DNA from: Liolophura sinensis
Taxonomy: Eukaryota; Mollusca; Polyplacophora; Chitonida; Chitonidae
Assembly: GCF_032854445.1 (NCBI RefSeq)
Contig: NC_088300.1
Location: 51,496,984 to 51,560,983, forward strand
Length of the DNA: 64,000 bases
Direction of reading: 5' to 3'
Made by a program: the position numbers and the translations under genes. Below are positions 1-10,600 of the stretch, one piece after another. Numbering within the stretch: the stretch's first letter is position 1; every line of letters starts with the position of its first letter. The notes under the pieces are model-generated. The model worked only from the letters and a program-made list of their open reading frames with translations, had not been told where the DNA came from and ran no database searches.

Positions 1-283
1 GGCAGTCTAGGACAGCTAAACAAGCAAGAACCCTAGAAACATTTGGCAATTTTTCTATATCACAATGGAATGAAAGGAAAATCATGACTTGACACTATTT
101 CGTCAGTTAATGACAGCTAAGCAAAGCAAGAGACCCAGCAACACTTTGGTAATTTTTCTCTATGAAAATGGAATTGAAGAGATAATTACGTCTTACAATG
201 CATCATGGCTCTTGATAGCATATATATCGTAACCACAAGTTCACTAATGTTATTTTCTGTCGGAAGAGGCCATGTTTGCTGGA

Positions 284-396
284 TTAACCTTTCTCAGAGC
301 GTGCCATAAGGAGAGGGTTGGTTTCATCAGCAGCAGCTGCTTTGGAGGAAACTGATCTCTTCCCACTCATAGGGATTGTGTTGAGACCCCCAGCTC
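284..396 (-). CDS. Possible C-terminal coding exon of an unidentified minus-strand transcript
   Basis: Reading the minus strand from 396, a CAG acceptor is followed by two bases completing a codon and then 36 open codons to a TAA at 284-286. The peptide starts AGGLNTIP and ends NPLLMARSEKG; it has four consecutive alanines and is more GC-rich than its surroundings, so it looks coding. It lies about 1.5 kb beyond the stop of the five-exon gene on the same strand. It needs one leftover base from the previous exon, which exon 3 of that gene would supply, so it could be an alternative last exon. It could also end a small independent gene. No poly(A) signal stands out. Coding status is inferred from composition and the splice site only. 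Confidence 0.4.
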
Positions 397-584
397 CTGG
401 TGAACGAGTATGTAAACAGCAATCCTGAGCTTAAAACAGAATTCAGATTCAGAAGAACACCAATCTTACAAAAGCAATCACGCATCCAGTGATCAAACAG
501 TTCACTTTGATGCTAGTCCAAGAGGAAGATGAGAAATTAAACACAAGGAATTATATTAAATACAAGTACATAATCATTTCTTCT

Positions 585-853
585 TTTCACCAAATATATA
601 TTCATTTCATTGGTGTTTAGCGTTATACACAATTATATTTCACGTATAGCATCAGCCAACCTTATGGTGGAAGAAACCGAGCAGAGCACAGGCTAAACCC
701 ACAACCATCTGCAGATTGCTGGCAGACCTTCATAAGTATGACCACACAGGAAGTTAGCATGTGCACATTGACTGTATTGGTGAGAGGCTTTTTGGTCATT
801 GTGCCATGCTGGCCTGCTAACCACCTTGGCAACGGAGGCCCCTCTCACCAAAT
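585..853 (-). repeat. SINE-A copy with imperfect target-site duplication
   Basis: Diverged full-length member of the main SINE family, with its tRNA-like head at the right (near 842) and its tail at about 600. Near-identical flanks, tttcaccaaat at 585-595 and tctcaccaaat at 843-853, look like an aged target-site duplication. Removing the SINE rejoins a lysine-rich open stretch on the minus strand (849-923), which may be chance. Confidence 0.8.
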
Positions 854-1330
854 TTGATTTCTTCTTCCTAAACTTTTTGGGGATTACACCAAATATGTAA
901 TGATTTTTTTTATCCTTGTACATCTTACAGGGTTTGTATTTCTATCAAAGGGTTTGATGTACTTGGAAAGAATGCAAACTTTGAAAGAAACATGAATAAA
1001 GTATGTTAATCTAGACATAATCACAAAATTATGCATAAATTATTAGGCAGACAGCCAAAGCCTGCCCTTAAGGAACATAAAGGTTCAAACCTCTTGTAGA
1101 GCTTCCACACATGAGAGGATTTGTGTCATCTGCTGCAGTTGACTTGTATTGTACAGATTTTTCACAGGCAGAGTCCTGGTTAGCTGGTGGCTTCTTGGCT
1201 ATTGATACAGAGAATAACACAAGTACAGAGCATATATCAGTCAATGATCACATTTATTATAAAACAATATCAAGCAATACTTCTAAACTCTTTCAAAAAA
1301 TTGAAGGTTATACTATGTACATAACTGCAC

Positions 1331-1587
1331 TATGCTATAAATACACTTATTTACTTTTTTATGCCGTACTCAAGACTATTTCACTTATACAATGGCAGCC
1401 AACATTATGGTGGTAGGAACCCTACAATAATCCGCAAGTTGCTGATAGGCCTTCCCACGCATGGCCGAAGAAAGAGCCGACATGAGCTGGACTTGAACTC
1501 ACTTGCATTATGAGATACTCCTGGGTTATTATGCCTCGCTAGCATGCTAAACCCTTCAGCCACGAAGGCCCTCCATTATGCTATAAA
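1331..1587 (-). repeat. SINE-A copy with perfect 11-bp target-site duplication
   Basis: Family hallmarks in order: the atgccgtactcaag tail segment, 'attatggtgg', the central cttcccacg...gccg block, the reverse-complement B box (ttgaactcac) and the head ending in gaaggccc. It is flanked by exact 11-bp duplications tatgctataaa at 1331-1341 and 1577-1587, as expected for LINE-mediated insertion. Confidence 0.88.
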
Positions 1588-1758
1588 CAATTTACTCATC
1601 TAGAAATACCCTGTTTTTGCAGTAAGTCAATTGGCAATTTCAAGTGCACATCACCACGCATTGAGTATAGCAATACTTTAACATACATAAGGCAACACTA
1701 ATTTTATATTGGTTTTTATGGATGAGCAAACCCAAAAAATAAAAATAAAATGTTTTTT

Positions 1759-1764
1759 TTTATT
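1759..1764 (-). terminator. Candidate poly(A) signal for the five-exon minus-strand gene
   Basis: An AATAAA on the minus strand about 140 bases past the TAA stop at 1903-1905. Another AATAAA overlaps the stop itself (1902-1907) and is too close to be the likely signal. No transcript evidence. Confidence 0.4.
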
Positions 1765-1902
1765 TCCATGTTTTTCAAGGCTTTTTTTTTTAAGGCAACG
1801 TGAAAAAGAAATTAATTTTACCAGTAAAACAAAAACTTAAACTGATGAAGCCTAGAGGGACACGTGCTCATGTGTCTTGTGCACTTGAAACTACTGTGTG
1901 AT

Positions 1903-4629
1903 TTATTCCGTGTACATGAAAGAAGCATGTTTAGTCACAGCTTGCCCCTTACATGTGGAACACCAGTCTGTTGTTGATATTGTTTGTGAGTTGGCACTTC
2001 CACCACCTGGTGCAGTAGTGTTTCTCTTGACCTGTCTTCTCATGCCATCCAGCATGGCTCCTGTCAACCCTGGGATGTTGGTAACCTGATTACATGTACC
2101 TGCTTCTGATTTCTCAGCTTTATCAGTGGATGTGCCATAATCCAGCTCTCTTTTGGGATTGTAACCACACACCTTCAGCTCTGGAAAGTCTTCTACATCA
2201 TCCCAGATCTCTTTCTGGGAACCACTGGTGCCTTCATCATAAAAATTCCCACCTGATGGATTCTGAGGTGCAGTATCACTTTTTGTTTTCTGAAATACTG
2301 GGAGTTTTGGGTCCAGACAGTCTCTCCAGTTCTTCACATTTGGATTTGGATCTGACATATGGGACTGAGAATGTGGCCAGTCAGATTGCTGGACTGGGGA
2401 ATCCCCTTGTCCATGCATGTTCACGGGTTTACTTTGAAGCATCCTTGACTCTGGAGGAAAAGATGGCTGCGTCTCATATGTGCTGAAACCTGGATGAGGA
2501 TTTGGTCTCTGAGGCAGAAGGTATGAGCCTTGAGAATTGGGAGGTAGCCAAGTGCTGGACCCATTGTTTCTCCCTGGCATGTTTTGAAAGACTGGCAGTT
2601 GTGGATACATGGGATTTCTCCAACTTCCCATACACTGAAAAGGCAATGATCCACAACCCTGGAAATTCATTGCAGCAGGACTTGAATACCTGGGCCACCC
2701 AGGGGGCATTGACCTGGGTGCTATCTGCCCTGAGGCTGGGTAATGGTAAGACTGAAACTGCTGCATCCATGGCTGAGCCGACGGTGGCAGAAGTGGAAAC
2801 TTCATGACTTTTTCAGACGCACTGGACAAATTTTCCATTGGCTGAAGCACCTCCTGGTTTGGTGCAAGTTCAGGGCTGTTGGTTGAAATGTTAGGTTCAA
2901 CTCTTCTGTCCGTCTGGTTACTTTTGATCACTTCTGGTATACTTGTATTTGAGCTTTGTCGTGGAACAGAAGATGATGATGGCAATGGGGGTTCTTTTAC
3001 AGGTTTGCTTCCCTCACTTTGTGCAGGACCTGGAGCTGGGGAAGATGGCTTTGGTGTCACACAGTCCTCAAAGCTTTGAGAAGCAGGTTCCGTCAATATG
3101 CTGCTTTGCATTCTGAAGTTATCATGGTTACTGCTAGAATCTGATTTAGATAGGTAAGTTGTGTTTCTGCGAGTATCTTTCGTTGTTGAAGCTGAAGACG
3201 CTCTTGTCAACGCTTGTGCTGAGGTGCCCTGTGGTTCAGATTTTTCAGCTTGATTTTTACTTGGTAATGAATCCCCAACATCATCAAATGTTCCAGGAGG
3301 TGCTGATTGATGTGTGACAGGATGCACCTCTGTATTCCTTGGCACAACTTCAGCCAATGTGTATGTGGGTTGTGCCAGAACACTCTGCCCTTCATTGTTG
3401 TCAGGTTTACTTTGAGGGACTAGTTGTGGTGATACATTCATGAGTCTTTGTTGGTTTTGAAAACCCAATGAGTTTGATGATGGTACATTGTTCTTGGCGT
3501 TTCCAGGTTTGTTTTGAAGATGTACAAAGTTACTCAGTCCTGGCACAGAGGAGCTACTAGGTAATGATGAGATCCCAGGTGGCTTCTTCATGCTGGGAGC
3601 CTCAGTGAATTCTGAGGAAGATTGCCTTGACACCATATCTCTTCTGTCCACTGTAACAGCATTGCTGGGGGCAACATTTGGTAAGGCAGACGTGGACATG
3701 CAGGAAGCTAGACTAGTTGTAGTCTTATTCACCATATCTGTTGAGGTTAATCCTGGAGGCGCCTGTGGTGGAGTGGCAGCTCTCACAGTTGCCGTATTTA
3801 CAATGTTCCCAGCTGAAGGGTTTGTCACACCCTGAGCCATGTAATACTGAAGGATGGCAGTCTGCTGAGCCACAAGCGATGCTAACACTTCAGGCTGACC
3901 AGCCAGGAATGGGTACCTGCTTAGAAGCTTGGCCTTCACCTCGTCCATAAGATAATTCACATCAACAGGTGCTTTTCGTTTTGAAGAAGAGAAGGTGGGT
4001 ATGGATGAAGTTGTTTGTCCAGCAGCAGAACTTTGCAAAGCAGAGGAACTCTGTCCATCAGTAGGCTGAGACTGAAGTCCTGATGGAACGCCTTGAATAT
4101 TTCCTGAAGCGGCTCCCACTTGAGGTTGTGTAGATTCTGAAGCAGGCTGTGGACTTTTCATACAGTGCACACTGTCAACTAACTGATCAGTTCCTTCATT
4201 CAGAGCATCTGTTACCTCTGGTTCTACAGATGGCCCAGGATTTGCTAAAGTTTGTCCATTAACACGTAATGTTATTTCTCCTTGGACAACATTAGAAGAG
4301 ATATTTTTATCTGCAGAAGCACTTGGTTTCCCCTCAACCTTTAGCACTTGTGGAACTGGCAGACGGGATGCACTCTCGCTATATTCTTCAGTCCAATTAA
4401 CCCTCGACTTCAATCCACATTGCAACTGTTTGGATTTCTCTTCAGATCTCTCCACATTCTGTTGACTTACTGCAAGAGATACTTCTTCATGACTAGGGAC
4501 TATTTCAGCGTCTTCATCTACTGTGAGATTCTTCTGTGCACCATTCAGGGTCAACCATACCTCCATGTCAGGCAACTCCTCCAGGCTTAACCCTCTTTCT
4601 ATTGCACTTGCATGGAAGGACACTTGTGT
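1903..4629 (-). CDS. Exon 5 (terminal) of the 1703-residue protein gene
   Basis: Starts in phase 0 after the acceptor aatttag and runs 908 codons to TAA; residues 796-1703. It is unusually long for a coding exon in this window. The protein is low-complexity (Ser, Pro, Gln, Asn), with a basic KRKAP stretch that could act in nuclear import, followed by the helical patch with VNYLMDEVKAKLL. Near the C-terminus lie an acidic-aromatic IWDDVEDFPEL motif and a CSTC pair. The continuous 2.7-kb frame in AT-rich DNA is strong evidence for coding. Confidence 0.92.
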   Translation of the reverse strand, partial: TQVSFHASAIERGLSLEELPDMEVWLTLNGAQKNLTVDEDAEIVPSHEEVSLAVSQQNVERSEEKSKQLQCGLKSRVNWTEEYSESASRLPVPQVLKVEGKPSASADKNISSNVVQGEITLRVNGQTLANPGPSVEPEVTDALNEGTDQLVDSVHCMKSPQPASESTQPQVGAASGNIQGVPSGLQSQPTDGQSSSALQSSAAGQTTSSIPTFSSSKRKAPVDVNYLMDEVKAKLLSRYPFLAGQPEVLASLVAQQTAILQYYMAQGVTNPSAGNIVNTATVRAATPPQAPPGLTSTDMVNKTTTSLASCMSTSALPNVAPSNAVTVDRRDMVSRQSSSEFTEAPSMKKPPGISSLPSSSSVPGLSNFVHLQNKPGNAKNNVPSSNSLGFQNQQRLMNVSPQLVPQSKPDNNEGQSVLAQPTYTLAEVVPRNTEVHPVTHQSAPPGTFDDVGDSLPSKNQAEKSEPQGTSAQALTRASSASTTKDTRRNTTYLSKSDSSSNHDNFRMQSSILTEPASQSFEDCVTPKPSSPAPGPAQSEGSKPVKEPPLPSSSSVPRQSSNTSIPEVIKSNQTDRRVEPNISTNSPELAPNQEVLQPMENLSSASEKVMKFPLLPPSAQPWMQQFQSYHYPASGQIAPRSMPPGWPRYSSPAAMNFQGCGSLPFQCMGSWRNPMYPQLPVFQNMPGRNNGSSTWLPPNSQGSYLLPQRPNPHPGFSTYETQPSFPPESRMLQSKPVNMHGQGDSPVQQSDWPHSQSHMSDPNPNVKNWRDCLDPKLPVFQKTKSDTAPQNPSGGNFYDEGTSGSQKEIWDDVEDFPELKVCGYNPKRELDYGTSTDKAEKSEAGTCNQVTNIPGLTGAMLDGMRRQVKRNTTAPGGGSANSQTISTTDWCSTCKGQAVTKHASFMYTE

Positions 4630-7600
4630 CTAAATTAGAAGAACACAGCATAACAATTTATTCCAATGAGAAAGAGAGACAAGAGACAAAGCTAACCATT
4701 ACAAAACTTTAATTTTGTTTGCTTCAGCTTCTACTGGCAAGATTGAAATTTTAAATCCATTTTATTACTTAATGAGTGAGTGAGTGGGTGCTTGGGGTTT
4801 AACGTCGTATTTAACAATTTTTTGGTCATATGACGATGAAGGAATCCTTAGAGTACATGTAATGTGCCTCCTTGTTGCAGGACGAATTTTCACCGCTGCT
4901 TCACTGAGACGGCTTACCGAAGGCAAGTAAGCCACCCTGCCTGAGCCATTATACTGATATGGGTCAACCAGTTGTTGCACTATCCCCTTCATGCTAAACG
5001 CCAAGCAAGGAATTTACAACTTCCTCTTTTAAAGTATTAGGTGCAACTTGACCCAGGATTGATCCTGGATCTACCGCTCCTGATTACCATGGCAGTAGTC
5101 ATTTCTGGGGCGGAGAAAACAGACAGTATTAACTGATGAACCTTCCATGTTTGACCTTCATAAAGTGAAGGACTGTGCAAAACAGATCGGAGAGCGCCAA
5201 CTATCAAAGCACAGCAAAGGAAAGAGAGAGAGAGGAACAAGGCATGCAGAGAATACCTGTAACTCGCCTGATTGAGCAGTTTGTAGAACTGTGTAATGTT
5301 CAAGTCATGTGATACATTTAAATATTGACCTCTAAACCGAAAAAAAGTAGACGACTGACAATGTCATTCAGAGATATTATCCTCCTATTGGATAGCGCTA
5401 AGATGTTATCAGATCAACAAGAAAGACTAAAATTATTATACTGTCACAACTATGATTGTTTATCATGTGTAAGGATTGCAGAGCAGTGACTTCATATGTT
5501 ATGGAGTTGTAAATCAATGTGGTGGTAAAAGACACTGTGGGGAGGGCGTTAGTGAACAACTTTACCACTCTGGTCCTTGATATGCAAATCGTGAACTGCA
5601 TTTGGCAATCCATGTACTATGGGAGGCAAATGCAACCCTGTGAATAGCTGAGCAAAATGTTGAGCTATGAGGTAAAAGACTTTGATATGCAAATCGCTAC
5701 GAACAACTGGTTATCTGTATACTATAGGTGGCCACTGCAACTCTATGATCTGCCAAAAACTTTCAGCAAAGTGGACACAACACCGACAGCATCTAATCAC
5801 CCTATCACAATACCTTTCCCTCTTTTCTAAGGCGAGCTAAAAATTCCTTGCCCAATGCCAGAGTTGAACTCACACCAAACATCAATATAAAAAGATGTGT
5901 GTAGTAATGCAATACAGTTCTGCTAAAAACACAAAGCAGCATAACGTATATCAGCTTGCTGCAACATTCTATCTTGCAACCGTACAGTCAAGCAAATCTC
6001 CAGATCTCATGTACCCCATTGCACAATATTTAAATCACAACTATAGACATTAAGGAATAGCTGTAACACCGACTCCTACATGGAATTTCGTGTCTTGCAT
6101 TCTGGTCGCTAATTACATCTAATGTTAAAAAAAGCTCTATTGCTCTTATGTTCTGTTTAATAAATTTCGTTTCTGTAGTTCGTAAAAATAACCTTTTGAT
6201 ACTGTTCCTGTGTTCTGGCAAGCCTAGATTAAATGTCACCAGACCTACTCATCATCACTGACACAGCTGTAGTTAAATGTACGCACATGCATAGTCAGAT
6301 TAATGTGGGTAAAATGTATTAAGTTCTTAAATATGAGATTCCATAATCCTGTCTTCACAAGGTCTAAAGGGCATGTGATAATAAGCTATAAGTCATTTAC
6401 AAATTACAGTACCAGAAAGCATACAAATGATCAGACAAAGCCATTGTAAGATACATGAAAGATGCCAATGCGTGGCTTGTCAGAAGTCTGAAACACTACT
6501 TCAATCATGCCTCAGGCCATTCTTTGTAATGTCCCAATGATCAATGATCAACATAATTATCCCACGATTACTACACAATAAAACACTTTTAGAAAAAAAG
6601 AACATCAAACGACGAGTCGAAACTATAGTTGAAAAGAGCTGTCTTGACTTGAATACCTGTTCGCAATCCAAATGTATCTTGTCATGCAACTAAATGGTTT
6701 GTCAGGAAATTACTTTATACCTAATGGAATGGATCTGTAATTGAACTTTCCACAGAACTGACTGGGGTTTCCTCGGGTTGAGGGAGGGATTCATTCAATA
6801 TTTACTGGAAATGACACCATGACATGTGATGTCTAACACAACTGAAATCCTACAATTAACTCAAGAAACATATATCTGGGAGTAATATGATAATACATTG
6901 ACATTCAGGAATTCCCAAAGAAGCTTTCCTGACATCTCCACAACCTCAGCTGATGCAAAGCTTCAAGTGCCTGTAACCAGTAATTCGACACTCAAAATGC
7001 ACAATGATAGTATTATGAACAAGGCTGCAGTCGGAGATAGGCTTTCTCATTACGTAAACTGCCTTTTCTCAGTATTTTCAACACATACAGTTTTAAACTC
7101 TGGCGCAGAACAACAGAAATGGGGTCTTTGATTGCTAAGTTTCACTGCTCACATTTAACCAGCACTGATTACATTTTGTAATCAATTATACCAAAATATC
7201 TTGAAACCTTTTTTATAATGTTTGTGTAAGTGTTATGATAATAGACTCACAGAGAAAAAAGAAATGAAAAAAATAAATGTGGAAAACCATGTTTCAACCA
7301 ATTAACTTTATACACTATTTCTACACGATATACATGAATAACCTCTGGTACATTCACACAGGTTCGTTTCAACGAGCATTGTTTCCCGATTGTTGAGAAC
7401 TGAATATATTTACCAGCAAATTATTGCATGTATATATCTATGTACATATACACATTTAATCAACTAACCTTTATTTTCTTACACTCTTGCTTCAGTCTGG
7501 CAAAACTTCCAGAGTTATTGTTACCAGATTCAGCTGCACTGTAATGAAGAATAAAAAAATCCTCATACAAAAATATATTAGTGGGTACCTTCAAACTAGC

Positions 7601-10600
7601 ACAACCTACCTGTGCCTGTCAACAACACAATACTACATGAAAGTAGCTACATGTACCTGTACATGCAGTCGTGCAAAACAGTTTAATTTGGTCAGGGTGA
7701 GGCTTATGGTTCAATTCTAAGTAGTGTTGTATTCAATTGTATAGCCTTGATAATTTTATCAGTCTTGGGTCTTTCAGAAACAGTGTAAGACTGCATTATT
7801 TTGAAGTTGACAGATTTTAAAATATCTGACTTGTAACATCAATTGATCCTGTTTTATATATATATATATAAATCCTTATTTGTATACTATGACGCAGAAA
7901 GATTTTACTACATGCTTTTACCCCTAGTCTTTATTTTTAAGTTATCTCTTAGCCTTTTGTTTTTACAAGACACTCTTGTGTACGTTATAATATACTGTTG
8001 TGTTATTGGCCCTGTGACTGGGTCTATTGACCTGTTGCAGGGGTTCATAGAAGTAATTTTTTCATGTACCGACTGCCACTTTCTGGGCAAAATTGAATTT
8101 TTCTTTCAACTGAAACTGATTTTTTGGTTTTGACAAACCATTTGAGATACTAAAATTGACTGTTTTTATACATTACTATACTTCATTCATTGAAGTAATT
8201 GTCACTATCTATATATGAACTCAAGTTGGCCTCCTTGTTGATATTGTAACCTGGCAGTTGGCACACAATGCAGATACTGTTACATGCATTTCAGGATACC
8301 AGTCCAGTAAAGTGTGAAGACCTGCACAGAAAGCTTACAACCTACAGCATCAGTCTAGAATGACGGAATTCACAAGAGCAACTGCTCATCGCTTGACATT
8401 ACTAATTACTTGACATTAAAAAATATTCAGTAGTCATGAATCAAGACAAAATGGTCATGCATTAATGGCCTATGGAATATGTGGTTGTCACTCTTAAGTT
8501 TGTGAAAGGAATTGTCAAAAATTATCCAAAGGAGAAAAAAACATTTGAGAAAACCAAAAATCATGCAAACTAATCTCAATAGTGCATCCAGATGAATGCT
8601 CTGTGCAATATCTAAATTCCCTTGAAATATTATCCTTACCTGTCAAAATAAACAAAGACTTCAATCAGCCACCGGTAATTAGAATATTAGGAAACCCACA
8701 TAGTGATTTACAACATGGAGTATTAACTATGATCTTTAAACAGAGAAGCTACATATTTACAGAGATAAAATACAATGCTATTTTTTGTATCAGTGAATAC
8801 TGAATTGTCACTTTTTTCACAACAAATATGGTTGGATCTCACCAGCCTGAATGGCTGAAGTCCTGTCTGACACAATTTTCCATGTTCTGCCTTTGAATAA
8901 AAAAGATGTTTTTATATTGAACCAATGTCGCTGGTAAATGTCCATGGAAAAGAAGGTTTTAATTTCGCTACTATAAGTCATTTATCAAACTTCGGACTCC
9001 TGAAAACGAAACCTGGAGGCAAAGGCATACTTGCCTTGAAAGGAGCTGAAGATATTAGCGTCACCGGATGCCAGTGGGAGGAAACCTGTCAGGTCGTTCA
9101 GACGACTATATGAACCCCTGCTGTTGATTTATTTATTTGCTTAGTGTTTTATGCCATGTTCAAGAATATTTCACTTATACGACGGTGATCAACATTATGG
9201 TGGGAGGAAAACTGACAGTGCACGAAAGAAACACATGACAATCCCAGGTTGACGACTGGCCTTTCCACGTATGGTCAGAGAGATAGCAAGCATGAGCTGC
9301 ACTTGAACTCACAGCGACTGCATTGGTAAGAGGCTCCCGAGTCAATGCACCGTGCTGGCCTGCTAACCACCTGGGCCAAAGAGGCCCCTATTGACTTCTT
9401 GAGTCCTGATGTCAAATAAACTAAAGTAAGTCTGAAGACATAGGCTGGCTGATAAGAACAGGTTGGCTTGGTTTCTGTATACTACATGTAGGCCTTGGTG
9501 GAATGTTGGTTCTGGTGTCATTGCAGTCAAAAGCTGTTTCACATTGGACACCACCGTAACTAAATTATGTACCACACGACAAACTTGCGACAAGCTACTC
9601 GGAGACAATGGTAATCAATACACATTTATACCGTACACTGTATGTAGTTGTCATAGTTGATATGACTTCTTAGTACATGATACTAATGGGTCTCAACACA
9701 AACAGTATGGGGTATGAAGACAAGGCGATAATGACGGTACTGTGGCCAGCTTGGAAATGTATTATTAATGGTTGACACAAGAAGGATTCTCCTTTCACTA
9801 CATACAAGTATATACCTGTGAAATGAGGCCCCCTGGAACTCTTGTCGCAATAACATCCCCAACACCTGACCTTGGAGCTTCACAACCCTTTTCTGTAATA
9901 TGTACATGAATTTTCATTTGTTTATTTATTTAACTGGTGTTGTACACTGTACTCAGGAATATTTCAATCATATGAGGGCAGCCAGCAATATCATTGATGG
10001 AGGAAACCGGGCAGAGCTGGGGGAAGAAACCCACGACCATCTGCAGGTCTTACCACATATACCTGGAGAGGATGCCAGTACGAGCTGTTCTTGAACTCAC
10101 AGCAAATGCATTGATGATAAAGGACCCGTTTCACAAAGCGCTCGTAACGTTACATGCACTTAACTTCCATGGCGACTAGTACTGCAGTTATTAGCGAAAT
10201 GGGCCCCTGAGTCATTGCCCCGCGCTAGCATGCTAACCACCTCGGTTACATGAATTTGGAGATGCATACATGTAACTTGTAAAAAGCAGAACTGAATCAC
10301 ACATATATGCATCACTGTGGCATACATATTCGATTGGGGTTTCAAAGCCATAATCAAGAATTTTTCATTCATAAGACAAATCTGGTTTACAGGTGGCACA
10401 AACCAGAGTGTCTGGGGTGAACCCAAAACCTTTGTCGAGTATCCAATTAATCATCTGACTCGCAGTCAAAACAGGTAATTGGTGTATGCTCTCCTGCTAT
10501 TAAAGATGGAGAGGCTCGCAACCCTGTCGAGCCAAAGCAAAAGTACCTTCTACCATTTTTTAACCTACAATCACACACTTGAATTGTACATGTGCTTCTA

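Noticed and set aside
8925-9113. 62-codon plus-strand open frame with protein-like composition
   Set aside because: Inside intron 4 of the minus-strand gene, no splice or homology support; too short to trust.
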